DNA of 64,000 nt. Origin: Spinacia oleracea (taxonomy: Eukaryota; Streptophyta; Magnoliopsida; Caryophyllales; Amaranthaceae). Location of the stretch: contig NC_079491.1 in NCBI RefSeq assembly GCF_020520425.1, positions 6,435,143 to 6,499,142 of the forward strand, in the 5' to 3' direction. Below the pieces are notes generated by a model. That model worked only from the letters and a program-made list of their open reading frames with translations. It was not told where the DNA came from and did not search any database. Made by a program: the position numbers and the translations under genes. This document shows positions 1-16,862 of this stretch, piece after piece (positions within the stretch are counted from its first letter, which is position 1; each line of letters begins with the position of its first letter).

Positions 1-21
1 AAAGATAGGGAAGGGCAACAC

Positions 22-345
22 AAATTCTTATTTACAATGGGTGTACAATAAATATTGTACACCGAAGTAAAAGTTAACACAAAATGCTTAAAAGTTAAGC
101 TTATATATGTAAAAGTTATCTATTTTTAAGTAATAAATTTTTTCATTTTAGTAAAACTTATTTCTTCAATAATATATAAAATCAATCATTTAACCTTTCA
201 AAATATTTATCTATCAATTTTTTTTACTAATATAAAAGTTAATCAAAATTAGGTTAAAGTTATAAAAAAAAGGGTTAAAGTTATCTTGGTGTACAATAAA
301 TTTATTGTACACCTTATGCGCGCAAGACCTATTGGAAGAGCAATA
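22..345. repeat. Dispersed repeat with internal GTGTACAATAAA palindromes, copy 1
   Basis: Begins with AAATTCTTATTTACAA and ends with GCGCGCAAGACCT. Near each end it holds a palindrome of the form GGTGTACAATAAA...TTTATTGTACACC. A second copy in the same orientation lies at about 10375-10676, just upstream of CDC48, and a partial inverted copy at about 4376-4472. No clear target-site duplication was found, so the class is not assigned; a MITE-like element is the likeliest reading. Confidence 0.6.
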
Positions 346-1133
346 CAAAATTTAGCAACTCAGTCCTCACGTGCCTGCACATGCAAGTGACCCGAAAGTA
401 CACTATGGGACCCACATGGGAAATCTTCAGATCTATAAGGATTACTACAATTAGAATCACTAATTATTCCAATTTTAGTTAATGAAGAGTATAATTAATT
501 AAGGTCTACTTAATTAATTACCATAAATAAAAAAACAGAAACAAAATAGAGATTCCCAAATTAGATCACAAGGTCAGGTGACTTACCAACTGATTTTCTC
601 ACATGTATGGTAGTCATGTCACGTGATTAAGAATAAATTAAAAAGTTATTTAAAATGATGAATGATCATAACAAGCTTTATTTACTGAAAATTGGAAGTT
701 TTTGGATGCTTTTTTTTTTTATTGACCTTTTTATTAATTTTGACAGCTAGGATATTTCGACCTTTGCAATTTTTTGTTGACCTTGGTGTTCTTCATCAAA
801 ACTAACATTGACTTTTTGAATTACTGAAATTTCATTCTTGTTCACATGAAAAATAGCTAGCTAATCGAAATACTCCTACTAACATTAGTAAAGGAAATAA
901 ATCTTTTTTTAAAAAAAATATTTTTCAATTTAGAGATAACCAACGTAATAAAAAAACATACTCCGTACACCGCTTAACCTGCATTAACCTTTGATATAAG
1001 AATTGGACGTCAAATTTATTGTTGTTCCTAGTTAGTTAATTGTAAGTGATTATTTACATTCACGAGTTAATCAATGATTTTGTGTGCAGTTGAGGTTAAT
1101 TACAGACAAATAAAACAAAAAGGTAGCTTACCA
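346..1133. other. Intergenic DNA, nothing recognised
   Basis: AT-rich sequence with homopolymer runs. I see no convincing gene, RNA or bounded repeat here. Confidence 0.5.
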
Positions 1134-1143
1134 TACAAAATAT

Positions 1144-1484
1144 GGTGATGATAAAGGTCGCAAGTTGCGACAACAATTAGTTGTCGCAATCTTACGTGTC
1201 GCAGTTTAATTGGTACATATAGGCGACACGTAGGTTATGAGTCATAATAATATTTTTCCTATCAATGCAATATTTTTACTATGAAAATATGTAAATAAGG
1301 TAGTCGATATAAATAAGGAAACAAATTAGAATATTAAGATTTTCCTAGCTTTTTTTTAAACATTTAAAGTAGGATATATAAATTAAATATTTTAGTTTAC
1401 AATTTAAATCATGACATATAAGCATGCCATGTCATCATTGTGACACGGCTTAAAGGTCGCATGTTGCGACCTTTATCATTTTCG
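1144..1484. mobile_element. Mutator-like MITE, copy 1 (GATAAAGGTCGCAA termini)
   Basis: A 341 bp element flanked by a perfect 10 bp direct repeat, TACAAAATAT, at 1134-1143 and 1485-1494. Its ends are inverted repeats built on GATAAAGGTCGCAA followed by a small hairpin (TTGCGAC / GTCGCAA). A TSD of 9-11 bp with terminal inverted repeats (TIRs) is the hallmark of the Mutator superfamily. There is no coding capacity, so it is non-autonomous. A second complete copy lies in opposite orientation in CDC48 intron 1 (8918-9291), and a truncated one at about 3521-3700. Confidence 0.88.
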
Positions 1485-1515
1485 TACAAAATATTCTAGC
1501 CTTCCATTTCATATA

Positions 1516-1771
1516 CTTCCTCCATTTTTTAATAATTGCACCATCTTTGTTTTAGCACTATTCACATATTCTTATATAGTTATTTTTTGTGATTTATATG
1601 TAAGGAAAAATATATTTACGTGGGATCTTGTTAGATTCGTCTCGAAATATACTTTCAAATTATCAAATTTTTATATTTTTTTAAAATGTATAATGAGAGA
1701 TATTAGTAGTTAAAATAGTACATTGGCAAGCGTGAAATCACAGATGGTGCAATTAAAAAAAATGGAGGAAG
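1516..1771. mobile_element. Stowaway-like MITE (CTTCCTCCATT termini)
   Basis: The 256 bp element starts CTTCCTCCATTTTTTAATAA and ends with the inverted complement (AAAAAAATGGAGGAAG). It is flanked by TA at 1514-1515 and 1772-1773, as expected for Tc1/mariner-derived Stowaway MITEs. Non-coding. Confidence 0.8.
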
Positions 1772-2164
1772 TATGAAGTAGTCCGTATGACTTCCAAGAC
1801 GAGCAAATTAAAACTTAAAAGTAATTCAAATATTCACAACTTTGATTTTAGTATATATATGTCCAATTATTGTCCATATGGTGCCATCATCTAAAGCACT
1901 TAAACACAACATCAACCTATAGGTACAAGTGTGTACAACCGTACAAGCATATAGCGTACAAATATACTTATGAATTTTCAATAGACACCATCACTTTGCT
2001 ACCATACAAACATGTTTGCCATTTTCTATATTTTTTTATCCCAAAAATAAATACAAAAATAAAGAAGTGTATTATATTTTAATTGTGAATTTAAATGCTA
2101 CTATATTGTCCTTTCCTCTTGTACTATTTGGAGCAGTTCGAGTATTTGTGAGTTGTGAATATTG

Positions 2165-2677
2165 GAGGGAGGCTACATCGCTGATAATCAGCGGCACAAT
2201 TACCCCACATCCGGGGTAAAATAGTAATTTTATCTCATGAGTTAAAAAGTCAAACAAAGTACTACATATGGGCAACAATGACAGTAATTAGTACAATAAT
2301 GACAGTATTGTAATACAACAATGACAGTATTTATGCAAACGATGACAATACTTATGTAACACTTGTATACATACTTTTACCCATTCATTTAATATGCAAC
2401 ACTTTTATCCATTTATTTAAGTGGTCTCTTTACTTTTTATATTTCATTACAGTTGTATACATAATTTTTTTTTTGGGTGATTATGACAGTATTTTAATAC
2501 AACAATGATAGTATATATATAACAATGACAATACTTATATTAAAAATGACAGTATATAATAAGTTAACAACACTTTTACACATTTATTTAAAGGTGGGCC
2601 ATGTTTTTATTTTTTTTATTTTTTAAAGTGGGTATGGAGTCCTTATTTCGCTGATTACCAGCAATGTAGACAACCTC
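2165..2677. mobile_element. Mutator-like MITE with an ACAATGACAGTAT motif array
   Basis: A 513 bp element between perfect 10 bp direct repeats, GTGAATATTG (2155-2164 and 2678-2687). The first and last 29 bases are imperfect inverted repeats ending in CGCTGATAATCAGCG-like sequence. The interior (about 2270-2560) consists largely of degenerate repeats of ACAATGACAGTAT. No open frame. The TSD length and TIRs place it in the Mutator superfamily. Confidence 0.88.
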
Positions 2678-2687
2678 GTGAATATTG

Positions 2688-3305
2688 TGATAGCAATTTG
2701 AGGAAAATGAAATAACATGAGTTTCGGCTTAAAGAGTTAAAGTACACATGGTTTATGCTCCATGGGCCCGTTTACCCATCCAAAGTTAAACAGCCCATTA
2801 AAAGATATTGAAACATCAAAGCCAATTCACATCAAAACCCTCTTATGGAGGATGACTTGAGTGAATAATTGTTCAATAAGTGTTTCTTTCTCTATGTTGG
2901 CATGATTGGCATCGGTTGTTATCTATTGTTAGACGCTATTCTGTTCACCTTATTTCCAATTATTTCAGGAAAAATAAGTGTTTCTTTCTTTACACGTATG
3001 TAATGAGGTGAATTGGCGTTAATTGATAAGATGACACAATTATTTAGCTATGATCAAGTTTTTCATAGAAGCATTGTATATGTTAGTTCTTTAAGCAAAC
3101 ATATTTAACTTAAATAATTCTAACTTAACTTATTGTAGAACATCTTAATTAGTTATAGCTCATAAAACCCTCTTATGGAGTATGACTTGAGTAAATAATT
3201 GCTCAATAATATGACTTGAGTGAATAATTGCTCAATAATAGGCTTCAATTAGCAATATTAAGTGATACCCATGGGTGAAAGACGGCGTTTTCGATGTGTG
3301 CATGG
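2688..3305. other. Intergenic DNA with small repeat fragments
   Basis: No gene seen. The stretch ACCCTCTTATGGAG...GACTTGAGTGAATAATTG occurs at about 2838-2872 and again at about 3167-3205. A short fragment near 2938-2975 (TTCTGTTCACCTTATTTCC) matches the end of the MITE inside the second receptor-kinase gene (about 25830-25995). Confidence 0.5.
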
Positions 3306-3418
3306 TGTGTAGGGGTGCTTATGAGCTCAGCGAACTCGCGAGCTACTCGAACCCGACTCGGTCAAAGCTCGGTCAAAACTCGACTCGAATCAGCTCGACT
3401 CGGCTCATTAGCATCCCT
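3306..3418. mobile_element. Short hAT-like MITE, GAGCTCGACTCG-rich
   Basis: A roughly 110 bp GC-richer segment bounded by inverted repeats AGGGGTGCTTATGAGC and GCTCATTAGCATCCCT. Its interior holds repeated CTCGACTCG words. The compact form resembles widespread plant hAT-derived MITEs, but I found no clean 8 bp duplication, so the class is tentative. Confidence 0.5.
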
Positions 3419-3520
3419 AATGGTGCGTGGTAGGGGTGTAGGGATGGTGTTGTAATCAAAACAAGGAGTTCTTCCTTCCATTTGAATGTCTCCATTATTA
3501 TTAAAGCCTAATTCTTTCAG

Positions 3521-3700
3521 GTGATGATAAAGGTCACAATTTGCAACAAATTTCAATTGTCGCAATCATAAATAGTGTATTATTAATAGTTCCACATGAG
3601 CGTCACGTATGTCACGAGTCATACTACTTTTGCTATCAACGCTAAATTTTTACTATGAAAATATAATCAAGGTAGTCGATACAAAGAATAAAACAAATAT
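3521..3700. mobile_element. Truncated copy of the GATAAAGGTCGCAA Mutator-like MITE
   Basis: Aligns with the first half of the 1144-1484 element: the GATGATAAAGGTC end, an ACGTATGTCACGAGTCAT segment, then TTTTTACTATGAAAATAT and AAGGTAGTCGATA. The second terminus is missing. Similarity stops just before the Stowaway element that starts at 3715. Confidence 0.75.
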
Positions 3701-3714
3701 TTAATATATTTATA

Positions 3715-4037
3715 CTCCCTCCGTCTCGGAATACTCGCACCGCTTTCCTTATACAGCCGTCCCGGAATACTTGTACCGTTTCTATAAATGATATATTTTT
3801 TATATAATTTTGTATTGTTTCTCTCACTTACTTAAGGTCCCACTTGTATTCTTAGCATCTAAACAAAAATTAAAAAAATCACCCCACCCTCAAAAAGTTG
3901 ACACATTACCCACCAACTATATTAAAAAAAAACCCAATATTAACTATCACATACTTCGGAATTAAATAATAAGCCAATTAAATTACCTTAAACTATGTTT
4001 TGGTCAAATTGATGCGAGTATTCCGAGACGGGGAGAG
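3715..4037. mobile_element. Stowaway MITE (CTCCCTCCGT termini)
   Basis: A 323 bp element starting CTCCCTCCGTCTCGGAATAC and ending GTATTCCGAGACGGGGAGAG, flanked by TA (3713-3714, 4038-4039). Its ends resemble those of the 57920-58246 element, so both belong to one broad family. Non-coding. Confidence 0.85.
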
Positions 4038-4375
4038 TAGTAAGTATGTATTAATTAATTAAAAATTAAAATAATAATCTAATACTCCGTAGGGGTGAAG
4101 AACAATATTTTTTTTATGTGGGGTGTAAACAGAAAAGAAAAGCGATGTGCATTTTTCTCATTCTTTTTTCGAAGTATAAATATTGTAAATGTATTTTTAT
4201 TTCCTTTATAAATAATGTAAAAGTATTTTTTTTTTCAATTTCCTATACAAATTATAATTTTCTGAAATAAAAAATTACATTATTCAATTTGTAATTTAGG
4301 ATATTAAAAATGACTAGTTTTATACATTATTAGTAATTTTGAAGAAATATTTTTTATTAAAATGGAAACTTTTAT

Positions 4376-4472
4376 CACTAAAAAATAGACAACTTTTGCA
4401 TATATGAGGGTAACTTTTAAGCATTTACATTAACTTTAACTTCGGTGTACAATATTTATCGTACACCCCATA
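4376..4472. repeat. Partial inverted copy of the GTGTACAATA dispersed repeat
   Basis: Reverse complement of the first ~100 bp of the repeat at 22-345 (AAGCATTTACATTAACTTTAAC, then GGTGTACAATATTTATCGTACACC). It lies in the 3' flank of CDC48. Confidence 0.55.
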
Positions 4473-4925
4473 TAAATCAACGTAGCCATTATTAGCTCCT
4501 ATCACCAAAAAAAAATCAATCTTTCTATTATTAGCCATTATGGTGTAATAAACTAATACCGAGTATATGTAGATGATTTCCTCACAAAAACTTGATTATA
4601 AAGCTAAAATTCTTTAATGAAAACTCCAGGCCAATTCACTCTAACCAAAAAAAAAACGAACAGATTGGTTCAACAGGGCTTACACATGTAAGTGAAAATT
4701 ATACGGAGTAGCTAGTTTTTGAATTAAAATTTAAAAATAATCGTTTTTAGTAAATCAATTAGTCAAATTAGCTATTTTGATCCAATAAATGAGTTATTAC
4801 AATTGAAGCTAAAGAATATTGTGAAACATAAATTGAGTTTCATCAACTAAGATTAAAACTACATGCATAAAACCTTAAATTATACCTCTACAATATACGA
4901 ACTACGTTACTACGTATTCTGAATT

Positions 4926-10074
<5,149 letters not shown>

Positions 10075-10180
10075 TGAAGATTCTGGGTTTATGATTTCGT
10101 AGAGTAAGGGTTTATAGTTGTAGAAACTTTGATGTCAAAAGAGTGGAAAGAGTTGTGAAAAAGGGGAGGTATGGTTGGGA

Positions 10181-10190
10181 ATATTTATAG
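10181..10190 (-). promoter_or_regulatory. Probable TATA box of CDC48
   Basis: On the minus strand the sequence reads CTATAAATAT, about 107 bp upstream of the CDC48 start codon. This is a canonical plant TATA element at a plausible distance for a short leader. No other strong TATA lies between it and the ATG. Confidence 0.6.
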
Positions 10191-10374
10191 GTTTTCATAA
10201 GGCGGTCAATTGGATTCCTATTCCTTGCCCAAATTGGATTTTGGTAAGTCGTGTCTTTCTCTGTTGTAAACACAAATTAAACAATTACACAAATTAGGAA
10301 ACTCTCCTTAAAAACTCTCCTTACACAGAAAAAACATAATCCTAATCGGACTACTAATAGACATGGTAATCATA

Positions 10375-10676
10375 AATTCTTATTTACAAATGGTGTACAA
10401 TAAATATTGTACACCGAAGTAAAAGTTAACTCAAAACGCTTAAAAGTTAAGCTTAGATATGTAAAAATTATCTATTTTGTTAGTGATAAATTTTTTCATT
10501 TAAATAAAACTTAATGTATAAAATTAATCATTTAACCCTTTAAAATGTTATTTGTCAACTATTTTTTACTAATATAAAAGCTAATCAAAATTAGGTTAAA
10601 GTTACAAAAAATGGATAAAAATTATCTTGATTTACAATAAATTTATTGTACACCTTGTGCGCGCAAGACCTTTTGC
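10375..10676. repeat. Dispersed repeat with GTGTACAATAAA palindromes, copy 2
   Basis: Second copy of the family at 22-345, same orientation, starting AAATTCTTATTTACAA and ending GCGCGCAAGACCT. It lies about 185 bp upstream of the CDC48 TATA box, so with copy 1 it brackets the gene. Confidence 0.6.
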
Positions 10677-10679
10677 ATA

Positions 10680-11150
10680 GTGATTAATAATTTCCCTTAG
10701 ACTTGATTATTGGACAAAACGGGTAATAAAAATGTTATTTTTAGTAGGTCAAAATTGGGCGTGAGTTAATAGTAGGCCGATAGTGGAAATAAACAAGCAA
10801 AGAAAAACATGAAAAAATGAGTCGTGTTTAAAATGACCCCATAACATTCAACGGGCTCATTATGAGCATATTCCTTATTTCAGGAATCGATTTGAATGCG
10901 AATACAAGTGAATACGAAGTTATACACGTAATTTTATATTATTCTTGCATGGACCTAGTCCACAATAGTGTTAGTGTGAACTCAAAACCAATAATTTTCT
11001 CTAGCACCCTTTTTACGTACATAGGGGCTTTTATTGTTCATATAGTAACTAAAGTAAATTAAACACCAATTTCTCAAATATATCCCTAGTAACCGTTTTT
11101 TAAATCACAGTAACCCTATGTTTTTAAAGTGGATTATGGCCTTGTTCTTT
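10680..11150. other. Intergenic DNA, nothing recognised
   Basis: AT-rich. The short open frame at 10862-11062 has no recognisable motif and I do not call it a gene. Confidence 0.5.
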
Positions 11151-11275
11151 TGGACTTAGGTCTTGACGTCTTGTTCTTTTGGACTTAATTGCAGTTCAAA
11201 TCAGTTCAGCTCCATTCAGTTCAGTTCATCTCAATTCAGTTCCATTCAGTTCAGTTCAAAATAACGACATTGTGC
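11151..11275. repeat. CAGTTCAGTTC repeat cluster (MITE end)
   Basis: CTTGTTCTTTTGGACTTA occurs twice, followed by degenerate repeats of CAGTTCAGTTCAGCTCCATT. The same arrangement (CTTTTGG, then CAGTTCAG words) lies just after the stop codon of the first receptor-kinase gene at 22826-22925. Probably the end of a dispersed DNA element. Confidence 0.5.
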
Positions 11276-11353
11276 TCAAATTATTCTTTAATTGATCTTA
11301 TTTTATTATTATAATATTAAATATTGCTATTAATTATATTGTAATGTTCATCT

Positions 11354-11356
11354 TTA

Positions 11357-11389
<33 letters not shown>

Positions 11390-11408
11390 TATCATATTAT
11401 TATTTATT
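11354..11408. repeat. TTA microsatellite
   Basis: A run of TTA/TAT trinucleotides with a few interruptions. Confidence 0.85.
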
Positions 11409-11612
11409 ATTTAGTATATGAATATTAAGACACATAATTTTATTAGGATTATAAAGTATTCACCTAAAATCTTTAATATTTATAATCGTGTCCATAACTC
11501 TATTATAATAAGAAAATTACAAATACCATTAAATCCAATTACCATTAACAATAGTTGACACGATTATAAATAATGCACGGGAACAAAATAGTTACAACGT
11601 TATTCAATACTA

Positions 11613-11905
11613 CCCCCTCTGTATTTATTTAAGAGATACACCTGCATTTTCCGGCTGTATTTATTTAAGAGATACACTTGTCATTTTTAGTAACTTATCA
11701 ACCCCACCATCTAATTAAATAATATATCTACACCCCACCCCCACCCCTACCCCCCATTCCCTAAAATGACATAGTCCCCACTCGTTTTTCTTATTAAAAT
11801 ATCTATCTAACCCCACTTATTTTATTACTTTATTTCATTCAATTCTTCTTCTTAATACCCGTACCCGGCCAAGTGTATCTCTTAGATAAATACGGAGGGA
11901 GGGAG
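11613..11905. mobile_element. Stowaway-like MITE (CCCCCTCTGTATTTATTTAA termini)
   Basis: A 293 bp element with inverted ends (CCCCCTCTGTATTTATTTAA ... TAGATAAATACGGAGGGAG) and TA on both sides (11611-11612, 11906-11907). A second AGAGATACAC block sits inside the left end. Non-coding. Confidence 0.8.
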
Positions 11906-12010
11906 TATGCAATTGCTAGGTGTCATTTACCAATTGTTAGTTTAATGGTTATTGGGGCTGAATTGATAAAGAGGGACCAGTGTTCGACCCCACAACAACA
12001 ATAGGGAGGG

Positions 12011-13151
12011 GCTAATTATTAGGTACACCCGGTTGCGTGTAGCTCTACATGCAACCGGGTTAAAACTACGTCGTTTTGATATTTTTTGCCAAAAAAATAA
12101 ATAAATTAAAATCACATAACTAACTTCCCCCCAAACCACGCATATCATGGTTACTTTACAAAAACAATCAGTTATTTTTATTGATTAAAAAAGTCAAAGA
12201 TTCTATTAATATTTTAACAAATCTTTACAAAAACAATCAGTTACTTTTATTTGCATTTAAATCTTTAACAATTTACATTGTTTTATTTGCGGTTTTATTC
12301 ATACTCCATATTTCTCTATCATGTAGAAATACAATACATGATTACATGTGTAAAGGCATATAAAAAAAACAAATCGTAAAACAAAAATACATTGAAGATG
12401 TAAAAGTACATGATAGTAAAAAAAAAAAAAAAAATACATTTAACCAAAAGCACATAACGAAGACCAAAAACACATTACTATATATAAAAGTACATCTTAC
12501 TTCACATAAAAGTACATATTTACAACTACAAGCACATAACTATGACCAAAAAAACATTACTTCACATAAAAGTACATATTTACAACTACAAACACATAAC
12601 TAGGAAGAAAAGCACATGTTCAATTGGAAAAGGAAATCAACACAAAATAGGACAAATTCTAATTACTAGTTGATAACACTACGTCTGCCATTGATTAAGA
12701 TGCACGTCTGTTCTTGGGTGTAAAGAAAACCCATGAAATTCCAATTAATTATTGTCAAAATAAATGAAATTAACAATTAAATTACACATGAATTGAACAT
12801 CAATACACACTTACTTGAATAAATGAAGATTGACACATACGAAATTTACGAATTTGAGCAACTGTGTCGTCTAATTTGCGATTTTTGGAATGAAGATGTT
12901 CTTTATTTTGGTTTTCCCCTTTTGACGACATCAACGAGGATTCTAATTGATTCTCTAAATCTTTTTCCTTTTCTATTGACTTTTTATTTGACAATTTTTT
13001 AAATTGAAAAATTCTATCATAATATAACTGCCAAAAGAAACCAAAATATCCAGAAAATACTTTTTTGTTATTAATATTTTTTTTGTTGGTAAAAAACTAT
13101 CAAAACGACTAATAGAAGGTACACGCAACCGAATGTACCTTCTACTAATTG
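12011..13151. mobile_element. Mutator-like non-autonomous element (CCGGTTGCGTGTA termini)
   Basis: A 1141 bp element between perfect 10 bp duplications, ATAGGGAGGG (12001-12010 and 13152-13161). The ends are imperfect inverted repeats (AGGTACACCCGGTTGCGTGT ... ACACGCAACCGAATGTACCT), and TCGTTTTGATA / TATCAAAACGA also pair further in. The interior has AAAAGTACAT and ACACATAAC motifs many times (12400-12610, including a ~60 bp tandem unit). A small minus-strand open frame (12994-12800) would encode a Lys/Glu-rich coiled-coil peptide with no recognised domain; it may be a leftover of a captured or ancestral gene. No transposase is present. Confidence 0.85.
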
Positions 13152-13548
13152 ATAGGGAGGGACTTCACCTATCTATTCAGAACTCGCCCCGAATATAGAA
13201 ACGGTTGTGAACACCTCATTTTATTTGGTACGATTATTAGAGATCAAATTCACTCAAGCCAAACTAGTTTTGCGGATTTATGATTTGCAATCTTTATCCA
13301 CGATGACGATAAGATAAAATCTGGGTTCATATTCATATAGCCGAACTCCATCATTGGGATTAAAGTCCCGATATTGTTGCTGTTGTAATCTTTATCCACT
13401 CCTTTCTCCCAAAAAACTGGGGAATGAGGATAATGGATTGTGAAGTTGTGTTTTGGAGTATTGAAATTGATAAACCAAGAACTAGAATAATGATCGTTTC
13501 TATTACCCCGTGTTACTGTAATTCTGACTTTGCCTCTTTTTCACGGAG

Positions 13549-13611
13549 GAGCAGAAAATGACAATGGGTACCACCTGTTCGACGAAATGCCTGAAGGGTA
13601 AAACTGTGTAA
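13549..13611 (+). pseudogene. PPR-motif fragment (upstream copy)
   Basis: Reads YHLFDEMPEG in one frame; HLFDEMPER-type strings are typical of plant pentatricopeptide-repeat proteins. Only this short piece is visible and it runs into a stop at once. A matching fragment (LHLFDEMSERDD) lies at about 23368-23405. Both sit upstream of a receptor-kinase gene, so they were probably duplicated together with it. Confidence 0.4.
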
Positions 13612-13659
13612 TTTTGTTGCATTCATAACAAATTTGTGCAATTTTATGCTTGGAATTGG

Positions 13660-15101
13660 GCTATATTTGATTTATTTTAGACAAATTTTTGAGATTATTT
13701 TTTGTAATTTCATGCAGATATTTCACTTCAAGGGTGAAATCATTGGTGATTTCACTTACAAACAACTGTTTACTCTGGTGTTTACTGATTAGAGGTAATA
13801 TTCATTTAAACATTTCATTTCATTGATAATTAATGCACCTATTTTAAGCTTTTTCTGTAGGTTATTCAATCATATACTTGTACTATGTAATCGTCACTTG
13901 TCTTCTAAATTATATTATGATTAATTTTGCGAAATGAAAGTTTAAAACATTTGAATATCTTGATAAGGAAATTGGGGCATTTGAGACTTGAGAGGGATTG
14001 ATTTATATCTACAATGTCTTTATATAAAGATATATTGTGTATAATTGTTGAACGTTCACTCGTTTAGAGCTAGGTACACTTGAGTGTATGATGGACACTA
14101 CTTGGAGAAACGTTCAATCGTTTCTCTTTACCTCAGTTTAAAGGTCCATCATTAAAAGAGAACTTTAGGAGTTATTTTGTTGATGTGAATTTAAGAAGTG
14201 TAACTTCTTGGGAAGAAAAGATCTACTTCCGGAGAAATTGCCTATCTTAAGGTAAATAGAACTCATATGGACAACCAAACAATTGTACATATTTCATGGA
14301 AAGAGAACTCTCTAGGAATTGTGAGTTGAGACAATTCACAATTTGAGACCCACCACCAACATAAGGTGTAGATTGTTTTTCCTATCTTGATATACCCCCC
14401 TTGTTAAGGCATCTTTTTCTGTTGGTTTTTGTACTAGTTGACAAGTCAAGAAAACCTTGTTTACTGGTAATTAAAGTGAAATTTTCCGTTTTGGGACCCC
14501 ACCAGTTACAAGTCATTTGTTGTCTTAGCTTGATTGATCTGTTTCTCTGACAATTCAACATAGAAAAACTTTCCACAACATATCTATGGTACATACTACT
14601 TGTGGGTATGGACCAGTCAATTGAAATATTTGGGAGTGTGTATGATTATGGATCACCATATAGAATAGTAAAACTCGCGTTTTAGTAGCGTCTTTTAGAG
14701 TACGGGAACATTTTCAGATCAGAGCAACTCCGAAAGTACAATTGTTATACATCTAATGAAAGATGGATTGCCAAAGTCATGAAGATTTCTGTAATTGGAT
14801 GACTGTAATTTGTTTTAGGGAAAAAGTAGTGAAAGGATTAAAGGAATACATTAATTACAACTTTTTACTAATGTGGAAAATTCTTTAGATAATCTCTTTT
14901 TCGTAATTATTTCATGATGCTATGATAAGTCCCCCGGTCTTACTCAATCTCTTGTTCGTTTATTAGAATTGTTATTTCATGATGTTACAGACTTACAGTA
15001 ACCCCCGGGCCTATTCTTCTACAACAACTAGCTTCGTCCACATTTCCTTATAGTACAATGAAGAGAAAAGAAATGAAAAGAGAAGAATTAGAGAAGAACA
15101 A
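13660..15101. other. Intergenic DNA upstream of a Mutator-like element
   Basis: No supported gene. The minus-strand open frame at 14382-14594 lacks any recognisable motif. A small near-palindrome (CGTTCACTCGTTTAGAG ... AGAAACGTTCAATCGTTTCT) lies at about 14052-14126. Confidence 0.45.
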
Positions 15102-15110
15102 AAGCAGAAA

Positions 15111-16387
15111 GGAAAAATTACTTCTAATAATCCAACCTTTGAGGCATTTACTTTTAAAAATCCAACCTTTCAATTATTTCTCAATAATCCAACCTATATA
15201 CCCCATTAATTTTTATTGCACCAATTTAACGGGTAACCGGGAAAGAAGGTCAACCTTAATTGATTTTAATTTAATTTTTTATTTTCTAAACTCTCCCTTC
15301 CCTAAACTCCTTCTTTCTTCTTCTTTCCTCCAGCAAGTGTGTCGTCCTTCACCTTCCCTCCACCTTGCCAAATTCTAGCTCTAACAACTGCATCATCCAC
15401 AACAATCAACATCAAGATGACCACACCCTCCTTTCCTGCTATTCTCTCCACCGCATCCAACACTCCTGCTACACTTCACCATAATCAGCCGCACATCACC
15501 ACCTCCATCAACCAAATCAACCGAGCCACAATTTCTACCTCGCTGCCCTTACACTATTAGATACAATATACAACCCTATAACCTTTCTGCTAAGTACTAA
15601 ATTGCATCGACTTTCCAAACCCAAAAAATTGATCAATACCATCAAAATATCAAGTGATTGAGAATTTGAGATCCTTCCAATTCAACTAAAAAATTACGCT
15701 CATGCCTATAAGTAATTTAAATTGATAGCAAATCAACCATGGTGGATATAATGGAATTGTTGTAGTACAAAAATCAGCAGGGGTATATAATTCAGAATTT
15801 CGGTTATTATATATCCTACAATCAAAATATCAAATTGATATTAAGCAACCCAAAACTAAGAACAAAAAAGGGGTGGAAATAATCAAATTGACATATTTGT
15901 ATGATCTCCATAATAAGTAAGGAGGAGAGAGAAAGGCCTGAAATCTGGGGTCATTATCGGCAGGATAAGGTGGAGGCGCCATTACTCGCCGACCTTAAAG
16001 CATCAAATTAGACTTTAATAAACTAGGAGGAGAGAGAAAGTGAAGTAAGTTCATAAGATGGAGGAAGAGGAGTCGGGATCGAGTCACCAATTCCGTCGTT
16101 CAACCAGTAGTGTACTACTCTACTGTATAGATGGGAAGGAAGAGAAAAGTAAAACTAGAGGAAGAAGAAAACAAAAAAAAACAAAAAACAAATTAATTTT
16201 CTATTAAAAATTTGCAACAAATGGCTACATGACACGTGTACATGTTACCTGCTATATCAGGTTGGTGACCGGTTAGGGGCAATGAAAGTTAATGGGGTGC
16301 AAAGGTTAGATTATTAGATAATAATCGAAAGGTTGGATTATTAACGGAAAATCGTCAAAAGGTTGGATTATTTAAAACAATTTTTCC
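15111..16387. mobile_element. Mutator-like element with long TIRs (AATAATCCAACCTTT)
   Basis: A 1277 bp element between perfect 9 bp duplications, AAGCAGAAA (15102-15110 and 16388-16396). It begins GGAAAAATTACTTCTAATAA and ends with the inverted GGATTATTTAAAACAATTTTTCC. The TIRs run at least 57 bp, and within them the word AATAATCCAACCTTT (or complement) is repeated three times per end. Small open frames inside (15058-15560) are low-complexity (Ser/Thr/Pro) and not convincing as protein. It lies in the 5' region of the first receptor-kinase gene. Confidence 0.85.
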
Positions 16388-16635
16388 AAGCAGAAAAAGG
16401 ATAACTTGTCTTCTTCTCTTTATTCCAATGAGGCAATAAAGTCTTGTCTTGTACAATGCCTGTATTCCACTAGGCTGTTGAACAATTCAACAACCGTGGT
16501 CCGTGAGTATACTTTACTGACCTTTGGAGATCATGAATTTGAATACGGAGTATTACTTGGGCGGCATCTTGATTGCGCATTTTATGGGGGATAATTAAGC
16601 ACTTAGAAGAGTGTTACTCTAAACCTCAGAGTATC

Positions 16636-16862
16636 AGCACATGATGATCGAAATGAATAAAGAATAAACTTATTTTTAAAACAAATATACCCCTTTTCCA
16701 AAATGAATTCGATTTAATATCCTAATTTGCATTAAAATAAAATGTTATATGCAGTATATTCTTGATGAATTTGTCATTTATTCAATTTAGTCTTATAAAT
16801 TCGGGTTGTGTTCATTTCATATGGTGCTTATAAACATATTCATTTCGATCACCATGCGCATT
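16636..16862. mobile_element. Small MITE with GATCGAAATGAATA inverted repeats
   Basis: The ends are complementary: GCACATGATGATCGAAATGA at the left and TCATTTCGATCACCATGCGC at the right. About 227 bp, non-coding. The TSD is not clear, so the superfamily is left open. Confidence 0.6.

Noticed and set aside
1870-2278. Short open frames on both strands
   Set aside because: No motif, AT-rich, and overlapping a mapped Mutator-like MITE boundary.
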